A stretch of DNA of 64,000 bases from Neolewinella antarctica (GCF_011927835.1 NZ_JAATJH010000002.1:124001-188000), one strand, 5' to 3'. Numbered from the stretch's first letter, positions 33,689-43,386 are shown. Made by a program: numbers and translations. The notes: a model not told the origin generated them from the sequence alone.

Positions 33689-34648
33689 CTCCCCCAACTC
33701 CTCCAAGTCATCAAGCCGGTCCAGCCAAATCTCCGTCGTACTATCCCGCTCCAGATACATCGGTTTGAACCGCGCGTTCCAGGCAATCTCGTCGAAAATG
33801 TAAGAGTTCTGGACGTGGATGGGTTGGGAGAACGTCTGGTCGTAGCCCTCGACGGTGATGAGAAGTTCGGCGCGCTGGCGGCAAAAGGTTTCGTAGTCCC
33901 ACTTGATGATGGGGCTCTTTTCGTCGATGGGGTGGACGATCGTCCAGTTTAGCGGGAACAGCGGGACGGTATCGCGCTCCAGCACTAAGGGAGAGAAGCG
34001 GCGGTTGCCCTCCTCGATCCACGTAAGCATGACGCGGGCGGTGACGTTGATCAGGCTGGTATCCCGCACGTTGACGATGCGAAACTGAAGGCTGAACCCA
34101 CCCGCATTGTAAGGCGCGACCAGTGCTTTTTTCGAAAAGGCAATCATCTTGCCGGGCTGTGCGAAACGGGCAAAAAAGACACCCGTCACGATGGCCAGGG
34201 CAACCCAGCCGAACAGCGCCAAGAGAGAGGCCAGCGTATTGGCGGCGATGCCAACGGGGGCAATGTCACCGTAGCCGACCGTCGTAAAGGTCTGGATACT
34301 GAAGAAAAAACAGGCCAGGGCGCGTCGCCACAGTTGCCAGTCCTGGTCGATGTTCGAAAGACTATTCGTGCCGATGATCAAAAAGCCGGCCGAGAAAACT
34401 AAATTGATCATTACGTAAGTAAAGATCGTCGTCGCGAGCAGTTTGAGCCACGACATATCCATCAATAGTTTGTATGAGTCGCGCTTCGTTTTTCCCCGGT
34501 GGACCACATTGAAAGAACCGTCGTTATTGATCAACCGCGTCCCGGGCTTGCGGCCGACGTTGCCGCCGAGGCCGAAGTCGTTGAACAAGGGTGCCCTGCG
34601 GTCTTCCGGGGCGGGGGCTGGTTTGTCTTTGAGCGATTCGAAGTCCAC
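33686..34648 (-). CDS. Inward-rectifier-type potassium channel (Kir-like)
   Basis: 320 residues. Two membrane helices (about 70-93 and 133-158) flank the pore helix and selectivity filter TVGYGD (123-128). The N-terminal slide region (SYKLLMDMSWLKLL) precedes the first helix, and the C-terminal about 155 residues form the immunoglobulin-like cytoplasmic domain (KKALVAPYNAGGFSLQFRIVN, IVHPIDEKSPI, YDQTFSQPIHVQNSY). This is the prokaryotic KirBac layout. Conducts K+ across the inner membrane. Ligand unknown. Starts at an ATG 24 nt from the GC-rich repeat pair at 34672. Confidence 0.93.
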   Translation of the reverse strand: MDFESLKDKPAPAPEDRRAPLFNDFGLGGNVGRKPGTRLINNDGSFNVVHRGKTKRDSYKLLMDMSWLKLLATTIFTYVMINLVFSAGFLIIGTNSLSNIDQDWQLWRRALACFFFSIQTFTTVGYGDIAPVGIAANTLASLLALFGWVALAIVTGVFFARFAQPGKMIAFSKKALVAPYNAGGFSLQFRIVNVRDTSLINVTARVMLTWIEEGNRRFSPLVLERDTVPLFPLNWTIVHPIDEKSPIIKWDYETFCRQRAELLITVEGYDQTFSQPIHVQNSYIFDEIAWNARFKPMYLERDSTTEIWLDRLDDLEELGE

Positions 34649-34671
34649 GGAAAATAATTAAGCGAAAGCCG

Positions 34672-34815
34672 GTGCGCGGTCGCGGGTGCCAGCAAAAGGG
34701 GGTTTAGGAGCAATGATTTGGGAACGCACGCTAAATGCAAAGGTTAGTTTTGAAAATGTTATGATCGAAGGTGTCATTGCGCACTAGCCCATTCTCCTTG
34801 CACCCGCGACCGCGC
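34672..34815. repeat. Pair of GC-rich repeats in inverted orientation
   Basis: GTGCGCGGTCGCGGGTGCCAGC (split: GTGCGCGGTC, GCGGGTGCCAGC) at 34672-34693 is mirrored by GCACCCGCGACCGCGC at 34800-34815, with about 106 nt between. Layout is the same as at 16539-16657, including the CCAGC after the left arm. It lies between the divergent channel and TetR genes. Confidence 0.8.
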
Positions 34816-34909
34816 AAAACCTTGTTAGTAATTATGGTGGAAAACTTAAAAAACATCAAAAACTTTAGGAACATCGAAAGTTTCCGCCGTTCTTTGCGTC
34901 GTGAACGAG

Positions 34910-35527
34910 ATGGAAAAACTTAAAGAGAAGCTAATTGAGACTGCCGATCAGCTATACATGCGCCTGGGCATCAAGAGCGTGAGTATGGATGACATTGCCC
35001 GGGAGATGGGCGTATCGAAAAAAACGATTTACCAGGTCGTTGGTAACAAGGAGCAACTCGTACAACTCGTTATGGAATGCGACACCGCCGAGGACATGGA
35101 AACGCTCAAACGCAACCAACTCCAGAGCAAAGACGCCATTGATGAGTTCCTAAAGAACAGCCGGTACTTCATTCGTAACATGCGAGAAATTTCACCGGCG
35201 ACGATGCATGACCTGCAAAAATATTACCCCAGTATCTGGCACGTGAACATGCGGCAACACCAACAATATTTCCGCCAGCAAATCGAAGACAACATCGAAC
35301 GCGGCATGGAAGAGGGCCTGTACCGGCCCGATCTCGTGCCGGACATCATCGCCACGCTGTACGTGTCCACAGTATCGACGGTCGTAGATACCTCCATTTT
35401 CCCCGCTAACGAGCGGTCGATCTCCGACATCATCTTCCACCACAGCCAGTACCACCTCAACGGTGTCGTCAATCAATTTGGCCGCGATCGGGTCGAAGCC
35501 TACCTGAAGCAAGAATCCCTTGACTAG
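34910..35527 (+). CDS. TetR/AcrR-family regulator of the efflux operon
   Basis: 205 residues from the ATG at 34910 (a GTG at 34901 would add three). N-terminal helix-turn-helix: KLIETADQLYMRLGIKSVSMDDIAREMGVSKKTIYQVVGNKEQLV (three short blocks of one domain, about 5-50). The C-terminal ligand domain is helical and not family-specific. The tolC-like gene starts 38 nt after it and the adaptor and RND pump follow, so it most likely controls that operon and its own expression, as in AcrR/NalC-type systems. Confidence 0.9.
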   Translation: MEKLKEKLIETADQLYMRLGIKSVSMDDIAREMGVSKKTIYQVVGNKEQLVQLVMECDTAEDMETLKRNQLQSKDAIDEFLKNSRYFIRNMREISPATMHDLQKYYPSIWHVNMRQHQQYFRQQIEDNIERGMEEGLYRPDLVPDIIATLYVSTVSTVVDTSIFPANERSISDIIFHHSQYHLNGVVNQFGRDRVEAYLKQESLD

Positions 35528-35564
35528 TCCGAACTACCCGCCAACCCCGCAACGCAACCTTCGT

Positions 35565-36890
35565 ATGAAACGATTCATCTATTTGCTGCTCACCGCCTGC
35601 CTGCTCGCCGGTGCCTCCACGCTCCGGGCGCAGGAGGACGCCGGGCCGGGCAACGTTTTCAGTCTGCAACGGGCCGTGACCTACGCGATGGACAACTCCA
35701 ACACCATCCGCAACGCCCGCGTCGATATTTTGGACGCCGAGCAGAACGTCAAGGAACGGCTCAGTGCTGGCCTGCCGCAGTTCAACGGCACGGTTGACTT
35801 TACGCACTATTTCGCGGTGCCCGTGATATTTTTGCCGGAAAATTTCCCTGGCGGAGGCGGTGAGGCGAGCTTGCAGCTCAAAAATAATTTCGTGGCTGGT
35901 TTGAACGCCCGCGCGATGCTGTTCGACGGGTCCTTCTTCGTTGCCCTACGCGCCGCCCGGGCCAGCGGGGAGTATTTTAACCTCGAATTGGAAAACGCCC
36001 AACGGCGGGTGCGTAGCCAGGTGACGCAGACGTATTTCCCCGTGCTGCTGATCAAGACGAACATCGAGGTGCTGAACCGTAACATCACCAACCTCGAGAA
36101 ACTGCTGGCCGAAACCCGCGCCCAGTTTGAAGCCGGCTTCGTAGAAAAGCTCGACGTCGACCGCCTTCGCCTCAGCGTTAGCAACTTGACCAGCCAGCGC
36201 GACCAACTCTTCGACCAGGGCGAGAACGCGCTCCGTGCCCTGAAATTTACCCTCAACTATCCGCTCGACGAATCGCTCGTCGTGGAGGACGATCTGGAGA
36301 AGATTGACCTGGAGATACAGGATGCCATGCTCACCGGTGCCATCCCTTACCTCAACCGCCCGGAAGTACGGCTGCTCGACAAGACGCTCGAACTGCAGGA
36401 CCTCAACATCAAGCTGCAAAAAGCCGCTTACTTGCCCACCGTGTACGCAACCGTGGCCGGGCAGCAGCAGTACCAGGGAAATGATTTTAAAAACGGCTTC
36501 TGGGCCCCGACCGTGCTGGCCGGCCTGTCCGTTGGCGTACCGATTTATGACTTCGGTGCCCGCTCCGCCCGGGTACAGCGCGCCGTGCTCGCCAAGGAAA
36601 AAATTGTCAACCAGCGCAACGACGTTAACCGGACCATTCAACTGGAAGTACTCAACGCCCGGACCACCTTTACGGCGGCCAACAAACGCTACCAGACGAC
36701 GAAAGACAACCTGGACCTAGCTAACGATATCTACGAGGTCACCCAAATTAAGTACAGCGAAGGCGTCGGTTCCAGCATCGAAGTGGTGCAGGCAGAACAA
36801 CAGTTGTACGAAACGCAGGCTAACTACCTGCAAGCGCTCTACGATGCGCTAGTAGCTAAGGAAGATCTTTATTTGGCGCTGGGGCGGTAG
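35565..36890 (+). CDS. TolC-family outer-membrane efflux protein
   Basis: 441 residues from the ATG at 35565, which begins a clear signal peptide (MKRFIYLLLTACLLAGASTLRAQ). Two OEP repeats are present: FSLQRAVTYAMDNSNTIRNA and VRLLDKTLELQDLNIKLQKAAYLPTV ... LSVGVPIYDFGARSARVQRA, and the closing YSEGVGSSIEVVQAEQQLYETQANY. Forms a trimeric beta-barrel and alpha-helical tunnel that gives the RND pump an exit across the outer membrane. Between the TetR gene and the adaptor gene on the same strand. Confidence 0.92.
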   Translation: MKRFIYLLLTACLLAGASTLRAQEDAGPGNVFSLQRAVTYAMDNSNTIRNARVDILDAEQNVKERLSAGLPQFNGTVDFTHYFAVPVIFLPENFPGGGGEASLQLKNNFVAGLNARAMLFDGSFFVALRAARASGEYFNLELENAQRRVRSQVTQTYFPVLLIKTNIEVLNRNITNLEKLLAETRAQFEAGFVEKLDVDRLRLSVSNLTSQRDQLFDQGENALRALKFTLNYPLDESLVVEDDLEKIDLEIQDAMLTGAIPYLNRPEVRLLDKTLELQDLNIKLQKAAYLPTVYATVAGQQQYQGNDFKNGFWAPTVLAGLSVGVPIYDFGARSARVQRAVLAKEKIVNQRNDVNRTIQLEVLNARTTFTAANKRYQTTKDNLDLANDIYEVTQIKYSEGVGSSIEVVQAEQQLYETQANYLQALYDALVAKEDLYLALGR

Positions 36891-37013
36891 TGATAAAATA
36901 GCTTTCAAGATAACAACGAAAACGTGGGGAAGCATGCGCTGCGCGGCTCCTTCGGGGTCCCACGCTACGATAGACGACCCTCCGGGCCTAACAGATAATA
37001 AGTATTTACTGAG

Positions 37014-38165
37014 ATGAAAAATGTATACTACCTAATCATTGCCCTCCCCATTTTCCTGGCATCCTGCGGGGGCGCCGAAGAAGAAGCGATCCCCGCTACG
37101 GTGGAAGGCAAACAGGAATTACTGAAGGCCAAACGGGGGGAGTTGCGCGAACTTTCGAAAGAAGTCGAAGCGCTGGAACAAGCCATCTTTACGCAGAATC
37201 CGAAGTTGGCACCGAAGGGAACCCTGGTTGCCGCTCAGGCCATCAGTACCAGTTCGTTCGAAGATTTCGCCAACGTCCAGGCCACCGTCGTCGCTTCCGA
37301 AACCGCGATGGCTACCCCGGAAATTCCCGGGCGCATCGTCAGTATGCGTTTCGAGGAGGGCGACCCCATTCGCCGCGGCCAACTCGTCGCGACGATCGAC
37401 GTAGAGAGCGTTTCCACCCAACGCGCCGAACTCGAAACGGCTGGTGAATTAGCTAAGACCGTCTACGAGCGCCAGCAACGCCTCTGGGACCAGAAGATCG
37501 GCTCCGAGCTCCAATTCCTTCAGGCTAAAAACAACTTCGATCGTATTCAGCAGCAGCTGAAAAGCATCGACGTACAGGCCGCCAAAAAGAATGTCTACGC
37601 GCCCATCAGCGGCACCGTCGATCGGATCATGATGCGCCAGGGTGAAGCCGCCATGCCCGGCGCACCGATCCTGTCGATCCTCAATACGAACGACCTCGAC
37701 GTGGTCGCCGATGCTTCCGAAGACCTACTGACCAAGATTAAGCAAGGGCAAACGGTCCGCATCAAAGTCCCCAACGCCGCCGTCGAATTTGAAGCGCCCG
37801 TCACCCGCATCGGCAAAACCGTCGACCCGGCTAACCGCACCTTCGAAGTAGAAGTAAAAGTCCCCGCCAAATACCGCAACCAACTCAAAGCCAACCTCCT
37901 CGCCGAGGTGGAAATCCTCAACTTCGAAGCCGCCGACATCATCGTCGTCAGCCAGGATCGAATTCAGCAGGAAATCGACGGCCGACGCTACGTATTTGTC
38001 GTCAGTGAAGAAGACGGCGAGACGATTGCCCGCAAGAAATACATCGAAACGGGCGAGAGCTATAACAACAACGCCATTATTACCAGTGGCCTCATTGTTG
38101 GCGACCGGATCATCACGGACGGGTCGCGGGGGCTTACGGACGGTCAGAAGATCTCTTTAGGATAG
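37014..38165 (+). CDS. RND efflux periplasmic adaptor lipoprotein
   Basis: 383 residues. Lipobox FLASC (Cys18). After it a coiled-coil-like stretch (GKQELLKAKRGELRELSKEVEALEQAI), unusual in position, then the biotinyl-lipoyl hairpin (TPEIPGRIVSMRFEEGDPIRRGQLVATID), helical hairpin (TVYERQQRLWDQKIGSELQFLQAK), second lipoyl half (VYAPISGTVDRIMMRQGEAAMPG), beta-barrel and C-terminal domain (GESYNNNAIITSGLIVGDRIITDGSRGLTDGQKIS). It bridges the RND pump and TolC. The preceding 120-nt gap shows no feature I can name. Confidence 0.92.
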   Translation: MKNVYYLIIALPIFLASCGGAEEEAIPATVEGKQELLKAKRGELRELSKEVEALEQAIFTQNPKLAPKGTLVAAQAISTSSFEDFANVQATVVASETAMATPEIPGRIVSMRFEEGDPIRRGQLVATIDVESVSTQRAELETAGELAKTVYERQQRLWDQKIGSELQFLQAKNNFDRIQQQLKSIDVQAAKKNVYAPISGTVDRIMMRQGEAAMPGAPILSILNTNDLDVVADASEDLLTKIKQGQTVRIKVPNAAVEFEAPVTRIGKTVDPANRTFEVEVKVPAKYRNQLKANLLAEVEILNFEAADIIVVSQDRIQQEIDGRRYVFVVSEEDGETIARKKYIETGESYNNNAIITSGLIVGDRIITDGSRGLTDGQKISLG

Positions 38166-38172
38166 TGGTTGC

Positions 38173-38346
38173 GGTTACACATCTGATGAACTTTTGCGGG
38201 TTGTCGCTGCGCGTCAATCCGCAAAAGATACATCCGATGAGAACCGCTTTAATTTCATCCGGAGCCCAGTCTGGTTTCTCATCGGATGCATCTTTTTAAC
38301 TGCGCGCGTTAGCGCCCAGCTAAAAAGTTCATCAGATGTGTAAACC
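38173..38346. repeat. Large cruciform palindrome inside the efflux operon
   Basis: Outer arms TTACACATCTGATGAACTTTT (split GTTACACATC, TGATGAACTTTT) and AAAAGTTCATCAGATGTGTA; inner arms AGATACATCCGATGAGAACC and GGTTTCTCATCGGATGCATCT. Each side also has its own small hairpin (GCGGGTTGTCG...CAATCCGC on the left; a GCGCGCGTTAGCGC stem on the right). The right arm covers the ATG at 38336, so the pump start is better placed at the GTG 38378. Confidence 0.85.
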
Positions 38347-38377
38347 AGGACCACCTCGCAGCAAAAGAAAAAACAAA

Positions 38378-41300
38378 GTGGAACAAGAAAAAAGAACCTT
38401 CGGCCTAACCAACGCCGCCGTAGACAACGGGACAACTGTCTTCCTCCTCACCGTGATGATCCTCATCTTCGGCCTGTTCGCCTACGACCAGGTGCCGAAG
38501 GAGCAATTCCCGGAAGTAGAATTGCCACAGGTGTACATCAACACACCCTACTTCGGTAACTCCGCCGCCGACATCGAGAACCTCATCACGCGGCCCATCG
38601 AGAAAGAGCTGCAGAGTGTTGACGGACTGAAGGTCATCAAGTCCACCAGCGTCCAGGATTTCTCCGTCATCACGGTGGAATTCAACTCGGACGAAGACTT
38701 CGACGATGCCGTCCAACGCACGAAAGATGCCGTGGACAAGGCCAAGCCGGAACTCCCCAGTGACCTCGACACCGAGCCGACCGTGTTGGAAATCAATCTC
38801 TCCCAGCTACCCATCATCACGGTCAACATGAGTGGCGATTTCCCCCCGGACGAACTCCGCCGCTACGCCGAACTGATGGAAGATGAGCTGGAGAACGTCG
38901 ATGGCGTTAGCGAGGTCAACCTCAAGGGCGTCCAGGAACGGGAGATAGAGATTGCCGTGGACGTGCGTAAGATGGAATCGCTGCAAATTAGTTTTCAGGA
39001 CATCGAAAATGCCGTAGCCAGTGAGAACCTGACGCTTTCCGGTGGTGAGATCAAGAACAACGGCATGCGTCGCTCCATCCGCGTCGTCGGTGAATTTCTG
39101 GATGCGGAGGAATTGTCCAACACCATCATCAAGAACGAACGCCAGCGGCTGGTTTACCTGCGCGACGTGGCTACGGCCAAATTTGGCTACGAGGAACCCA
39201 AGAGCATCGCCCGGGCCAACACCTTGCCCGTAATTAGTCTGGACATCATCAAAAAGTCCGGTGAGAACCTGCTGACGACTTCGGACGGGGTCAAAGAAAC
39301 CGTTACCGATGTCACCGCTAATCTGCCGGCGGATTTGGACGTGACTTTTTTCAATGACCAGTCAACGAACACCCGTGATCAGGTGGAGAACTTAGAGAAC
39401 AGTATCATTTCCGGCGTCTTGCTAGTAGTGCTGGTTCTGCTTTTCTTCCTCGGCCTGCGGAACGCGCTTTTCGTCGGTATCGCCATTCCACTTTCGATGT
39501 TGATGGGTATTCTCTGGATCTGGCTGTCCGGTGTGACGCTGAACATCGTCGTGCTTTTCGCCCTGATTCTGGCCCTCGGCCTGCTCGTGGATAACGGAAT
39601 TGTAATTGTAGAAAACGTCTATCGCTACCTACAAAATGGTCGTTCCTCGGATAACTCCGCCAAGTTCGGCGCGGGCGAAGTAGCCTGGCCGATTATCGCT
39701 TCTACGGCGACGACGCTTGCGGCGTTCAGTCCTTTGCTCGTTTGGCCGGGTATCATTGGCGAGTTTATGAAGTATTTTCCGATCACACTGATTCTGGTTT
39801 TGGCTTCTTCCCTCATCGTGGCCTTGGTCATTAACCCAGTCCTGGCTAGCTATTTTATGCGGGTCGATGAGCGAGCGAAAAACAAGGAGATGCACGGGCG
39901 GAAGCGCAAAAATATTTTGATAGGTGCAGCAGTACAAATGGCGCTTGGTGTAATTTTCGGATTGCTACTTGGTCTGACGTGGTTTTTCAACCTCATGGTT
40001 ATTACTACGATCTTAAGTCTGGTCTATTTTTTCCTGCTTCGCCCAGCCTCCTTCGCCTTTCAGGATAGCTTTTTACCCTGGCTGGAACGCAAGTATGATC
40101 ACTTAATCGGTTTCTCCCTCCGTTTCAGTAAAACGGTCATGATTGGTACTATCGGCTTGCTCATATTATCCTTCATCCTCACGGCCGTCAGCCCACCCCA
40201 GATAGAGTTCTTCCCGGCCGCCGATCCGCTCTACGTCAACGCTTTCGTAGAAATGCCCCTGGGCACCGACATCGCCGCCACGGATGCGACCGTCAAGGTC
40301 ATCGAAGGCAACATCATCAAAACCCTCGAACCTTACGAAGAGATCGTCGAGGCCGTCCTGACCCAGATCGGCGAGAACACGGCAGATCCTAACGCTCCAC
40401 CCGAACCCGGCTTTACGCCAAATAAGGCCCGAATCACCGTCACCTTCGTCCCCTTCCGCGAGCGCGGCGGATTGAGTACCAAGGACATCATGGAAGAACT
40501 GCGCAGCGCCGTCCGCGGCGTGCCCGGCGTGAAAGTCAGCGTAGCCCCGAACGCCTCCGGCCCTTCCACCGGTAAAGCCATTAACCTGGAAGTCATCGGC
40601 GAAGACATCGACAAACTCATCCCCCTCGGCGACCAAATTATTGCCTACCTGAACAGCCAGGGCATTCCCGGCATCGAAGAACTGCAAGCCGACATTAAAC
40701 TCGGCGTCCCCGAGCTCGAAGTGAAGATCGACCGCGAAGCCGCCCGCCGTTACGGCCTGTCCACCTTCTCCATCGCCTCCGCCCTCCGGACGAGCGTCTA
40801 CGGAAAGGAGATCAGTAAGTACAAGCAGGGCGAAGACGAATATCCCATCTTCCTCCGCCTCGCCCAGCGCGACCGCAACAGCGTCGACAACCTGCTCGAC
40901 CAACGCATTACCTTCCGCGACCCGACGAACGGGCAGATCTCCCAGGTGCCCATCCGCACGGTCGCCAGTGTCGAGTACACGTCCACCTACTCCTCGATCA
41001 AACGTAAGGATCTCGACCGCGTCATTACCGTCAGCTCCAACACGCTCGAAGGTTACACCGGAAACGACGTCATCCCGCAGCTCGACATCGCCATGCAGGA
41101 CTACGATCTGCCGCAAGGTTTTACCTACGAATTTACCGGCGAGCAGCAACAGCAACAGGAGGATATTGGTTTCCTCCTCGGCTCTTTCGTCTTCGCGCTT
41201 TTCCTGATCTTCGTGATCATCGTGGCGCAGTTCAACAGCCTTTCCGCTCCCTTCATCATCCTGACGTCGGTCATTCTCTCGTTAGGAGGTGTCTTACTCG

Positions 41301-41854
41301 GTTACTTCTTATTTGGCGACCTGTTCGACGTCGCTTTCTCGGTGGTCTTCACTGGGGTGGGCATCATCGCCCTGGCGGGGGTAGTCGTCAATAATGCCAT
41401 TGTCCTGATTGACTACACCTTCTTGAAACTGACGGAACGGTCGGACGAACTCGGCCTGAAGAGCTTTAAGGAACTACCACTCGAAGATTTACGTGAGGGT
41501 ATTATCTCCGGCGGCGCAACTCGTCTCCGACCAGTTTTGCTGACGGCGATCACCACCGTTCTCGGCTTGATCCCACTGGCGATCGGCCTCAACTTCGACT
41601 TCTTTAGCTTCATCGCCAGTTGGGACCCCCGCTACTTCCTCGGTGGCGACAACACCGCGCTGTGGGGCCCGATGGCCTGGACGATCATCTTCGGAATGGT
41701 TTTCGCCACTTTCCTCACGCTGGTCGTCGTTCCGGTGATGATCTGGTTACGCTACTCTACGCCAACCAAGATCCGCAATTGGCGGATGGAGCGGAAGTTA
41801 CCCAAGGAGGATTTGCTGGATGATGGTTTGTCGGATGGAATAGTTACTACTTAG
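38378..41854 (+). CDS. RND-family inner-membrane efflux pump
   Basis: 1158 residues from the GTG at 38378 (VEQEKRTFGLTNAAVDNGTT, the usual family start); a start at ATG 38336 within the palindrome would add 14. Twelve-helix HAE-type topology: first helix FLLTVMILIFGLFAY, porter domain with PKEQFPEVELPQVY and PIEKELQSVDGLK, central helices with ALGLLVDNGIVIVENVYRYL (proton-relay Asp), a long soluble loop, then FVFALFLIFVIIVAQFNSL and GVGIIALAGVVVNNAIVLIDY. It exports hydrophobic compounds by proton antiport with the preceding adaptor and TolC proteins. No cargo can be named. Confidence 0.92.
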   Translation: MEQEKRTFGLTNAAVDNGTTVFLLTVMILIFGLFAYDQVPKEQFPEVELPQVYINTPYFGNSAADIENLITRPIEKELQSVDGLKVIKSTSVQDFSVITVEFNSDEDFDDAVQRTKDAVDKAKPELPSDLDTEPTVLEINLSQLPIITVNMSGDFPPDELRRYAELMEDELENVDGVSEVNLKGVQEREIEIAVDVRKMESLQISFQDIENAVASENLTLSGGEIKNNGMRRSIRVVGEFLDAEELSNTIIKNERQRLVYLRDVATAKFGYEEPKSIARANTLPVISLDIIKKSGENLLTTSDGVKETVTDVTANLPADLDVTFFNDQSTNTRDQVENLENSIISGVLLVVLVLLFFLGLRNALFVGIAIPLSMLMGILWIWLSGVTLNIVVLFALILALGLLVDNGIVIVENVYRYLQNGRSSDNSAKFGAGEVAWPIIASTATTLAAFSPLLVWPGIIGEFMKYFPITLILVLASSLIVALVINPVLASYFMRVDERAKNKEMHGRKRKNILIGAAVQMALGVIFGLLLGLTWFFNLMVITTILSLVYFFLLRPASFAFQDSFLPWLERKYDHLIGFSLRFSKTVMIGTIGLLILSFILTAVSPPQIEFFPAADPLYVNAFVEMPLGTDIAATDATVKVIEGNIIKTLEPYEEIVEAVLTQIGENTADPNAPPEPGFTPNKARITVTFVPFRERGGLSTKDIMEELRSAVRGVPGVKVSVAPNASGPSTGKAINLEVIGEDIDKLIPLGDQIIAYLNSQGIPGIEELQADIKLGVPELEVKIDREAARRYGLSTFSIASALRTSVYGKEISKYKQGEDEYPIFLRLAQRDRNSVDNLLDQRITFRDPTNGQISQVPIRTVASVEYTSTYSSIKRKDLDRVITVSSNTLEGYTGNDVIPQLDIAMQDYDLPQGFTYEFTGEQQQQQEDIGFLLGSFVFALFLIFVIIVAQFNSLSAPFIILTSVILSLGGVLLGYFLFGDLFDVAFSVVFTGVGIIALAGVVVNNAIVLIDYTFLKLTERSDELGLKSFKELPLEDLREGIISGGATRLRPVLLTAITTVLGLIPLAIGLNFDFFSFIASWDPRYFLGGDNTALWGPMAWTIIFGMVFATFLTLVVVPVMIWLRYSTPTKIRNWRMERKLPKEDLLDDGLSDGIVTT

Positions 41855-41898
41855 TATCTGCGTCACGCAGTTCGATAAATGCAACTTGCACAGAATAG

Positions 41899-41936
41899 AA
41901 ATCCCCGCCACGTATGGTACGTAGCGGGGATTTTTT
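41899..41936. terminator. Bidirectional terminator
   Basis: AAATCCCCGC ... GCGGGGATTTTTT with a 14-nt loop, between the convergent RND pump and nitroreductase genes; T runs on both strands. Confidence 0.85.
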
Positions 41937-41953
41937 GTGTCTAGTGAGGCTAT

Positions 41954-42580
41954 TTAAAGAAACATCTCACCTAGTGGAAAACGCACTTTGGCGTAGTTCT
42001 GCGCGTGGTCTTCTTCGGAACGGTAACCGACCGGAGCGATCACGCAAGCGGTCAATCCCTTATCAGCCAGGCCGAGGATTTCGTCGAACTTAGCCGGTTC
42101 GAAGCCCTCCATCGGGCAAGCGTCGAGGCGTTGCTCCGCGGCGGCGGCCAGAAGCGTGCCGAGAGCGATGTAAGCCTGACGTTTGTTCCAGTTGAGGATG
42201 AATTCATCGTCGTGGCTAGAGATGCTGCCCTTGATGTATTCACCGTAACCTTCTACCGATTCCAGCGGGATGGCGCGCTGCTGGGCGGTCATCTTGATGA
42301 AGTCGTCCACGTACTCGGCGCTCATCGTTTTCTTGGCGGCGAAGACGAAAATATGGCTGGCGTCGGCGACCTGGGTTTGGTCGTAGGCTGCTGCTTTTAG
42401 CTTGTCTTTAATCGCTTGGTCGGTGACGACCGCGACGCGGAAGGGTTGGAGACCGAAGCTGGTGGCCGCGAGGTTCACGGCTTGTTTGAGGACGCTAATG
42501 TCCGCTTCACCGGCTTGCTTGGTGGCGTCGAATTTTTTGGTGGCGTAGCGCCAGTTGAGGTTATCTAAGATGGTAGGCAT
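41954..42580 (-). CDS. Nitroreductase-family NAD(P)H oxidoreductase
   Basis: 208 residues. FMN-binding nitroreductase fold (NfsB type): NWRYATKKFD near the N-terminus (phosphate-binding basic residues), LAATSFGLQPFRVAVV (LxPSSxGLQPW-like), and AAEQRLDACPMEGFEPAKFDEILGL with the C-terminal GYRSEEDHAQNYAKVRFPLGEMF. Reduces quinones, nitro-compounds or unsaturated aldehydes with NAD(P)H; substrate not readable. Single gene, its stop facing the RND pump. Confidence 0.92.
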   Translation of the reverse strand: MPTILDNLNWRYATKKFDATKQAGEADISVLKQAVNLAATSFGLQPFRVAVVTDQAIKDKLKAAAYDQTQVADASHIFVFAAKKTMSAEYVDDFIKMTAQQRAIPLESVEGYGEYIKGSISSHDDEFILNWNKRQAYIALGTLLAAAAEQRLDACPMEGFEPAKFDEILGLADKGLTACVIAPVGYRSEEDHAQNYAKVRFPLGEMFL

Positions 42581-42613
42581 GTGGATTAAAATTTTGGGGT
42601 AGCATGGTGACGT

Positions 42614-42640
42614 GGGCGCGGGCGCCGGTGCCGGGTAAAT
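42614..42640 (+). repeat. GC-rich repeat (GGGCGCGGGCGCCGGTGCC variant)
   Basis: Variant copy followed by GGGTAAAT, in the 86-nt gap between the nitroreductase and pirin genes. Confidence 0.65.
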
Positions 42641-42666
42641 AATGAAAAGAGCAGGGTCAAGTGGGC

Positions 42667-43386
42667 TCAGCCCGGAAGCTCCATGGGTACTTCCATAAGC
42701 AGCACCCGGGCGTCCGTGTTCGCCGTGATGTCGATCCGGTTAACGTCCCAAACGCCGAACCCGTCCCGCCGGTCGAGGTGCTGGCCGGCTAGGTTGATGC
42801 TGCCTTCCAGTAGGAAAGCGTAAACACCGTTGCCGGCTTTCTTCAATTCGTAGTCTAGCTCGGTTCCCGCACTTAAATTGCCGAGGTGAAACCAAGCATC
42901 TTGATTGACGCTTACGCCCCGGTCGGTGGGGTGGGGGCTCACGATCTGGTCGAGATTGTTGTCTAAGGCACCATCCTCCAGCGTGATTTGGCTGTAGGTG
43001 GGTTCGACGTTACGAGACTTCGGGAAGACCCAAATCTGGAGAAATTCTACTGCTTCGTCCGCGCTGGCGTTCATTTCACTGTGGGCCACGCCGGTGCCGG
43101 CGCTCATCGCCTGCACGTCGCCCTGCTTGATGATGGTTTGGTTACCCATAGAATCTTCGTGTTTCAGGTCACCGGAAAGGGGAATGGATACGATCTCCAT
43201 GTTTTCGTGGCGGTGCTTGCCGAAGCCGCGGCCAGGGGCTACGTAATCGTCATTGAGTACACGGAGGGTCCCGAAGTTCATCCGCTCCGCGTTGCGGTAG
43301 TTAGCGAAGCTGAACGTATGGTGAGATTTTAGCCAGCCGTGCTCCGCTAAGCCACGGGAATCTGCCGGGTGAAAGGTGGATTGCAT
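42667..43386 (-). CDS. Pirin-family cupin (YhhW-like)
   Basis: 239 residues. Bicupin with the pirin metal site: GWLKSHHTFSFANY, GRGFGKHRHENMEIVSIPL (His-x-His) and GVAHSEMNAS (His and Glu); the second cupin is without obvious ligands. Relatives have quercetin 2,3-dioxygenase-like activity in vitro. Single gene with its own upstream region; the 86 nt between it and the nitroreductase gene contain a GC-rich repeat. Confidence 0.93.
   Translation of the reverse strand: MQSTFHPADSRGLAEHGWLKSHHTFSFANYRNAERMNFGTLRVLNDDYVAPGRGFGKHRHENMEIVSIPLSGDLKHEDSMGNQTIIKQGDVQAMSAGTGVAHSEMNASADEAVEFLQIWVFPKSRNVEPTYSQITLEDGALDNNLDQIVSPHPTDRGVSVNQDAWFHLGNLSAGTELDYELKKAGNGVYAFLLEGSINLAGQHLDRRDGFGVWDVNRIDITANTDARVLLMEVPMELPG

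Noticed and set aside
36891..37013. GC-rich stem-like sequence between the TolC and adaptor genes
   Set aside because: GCGCTGCGCGGCTCCTTCGG gives only weak short stems and no match to the named repeat families.
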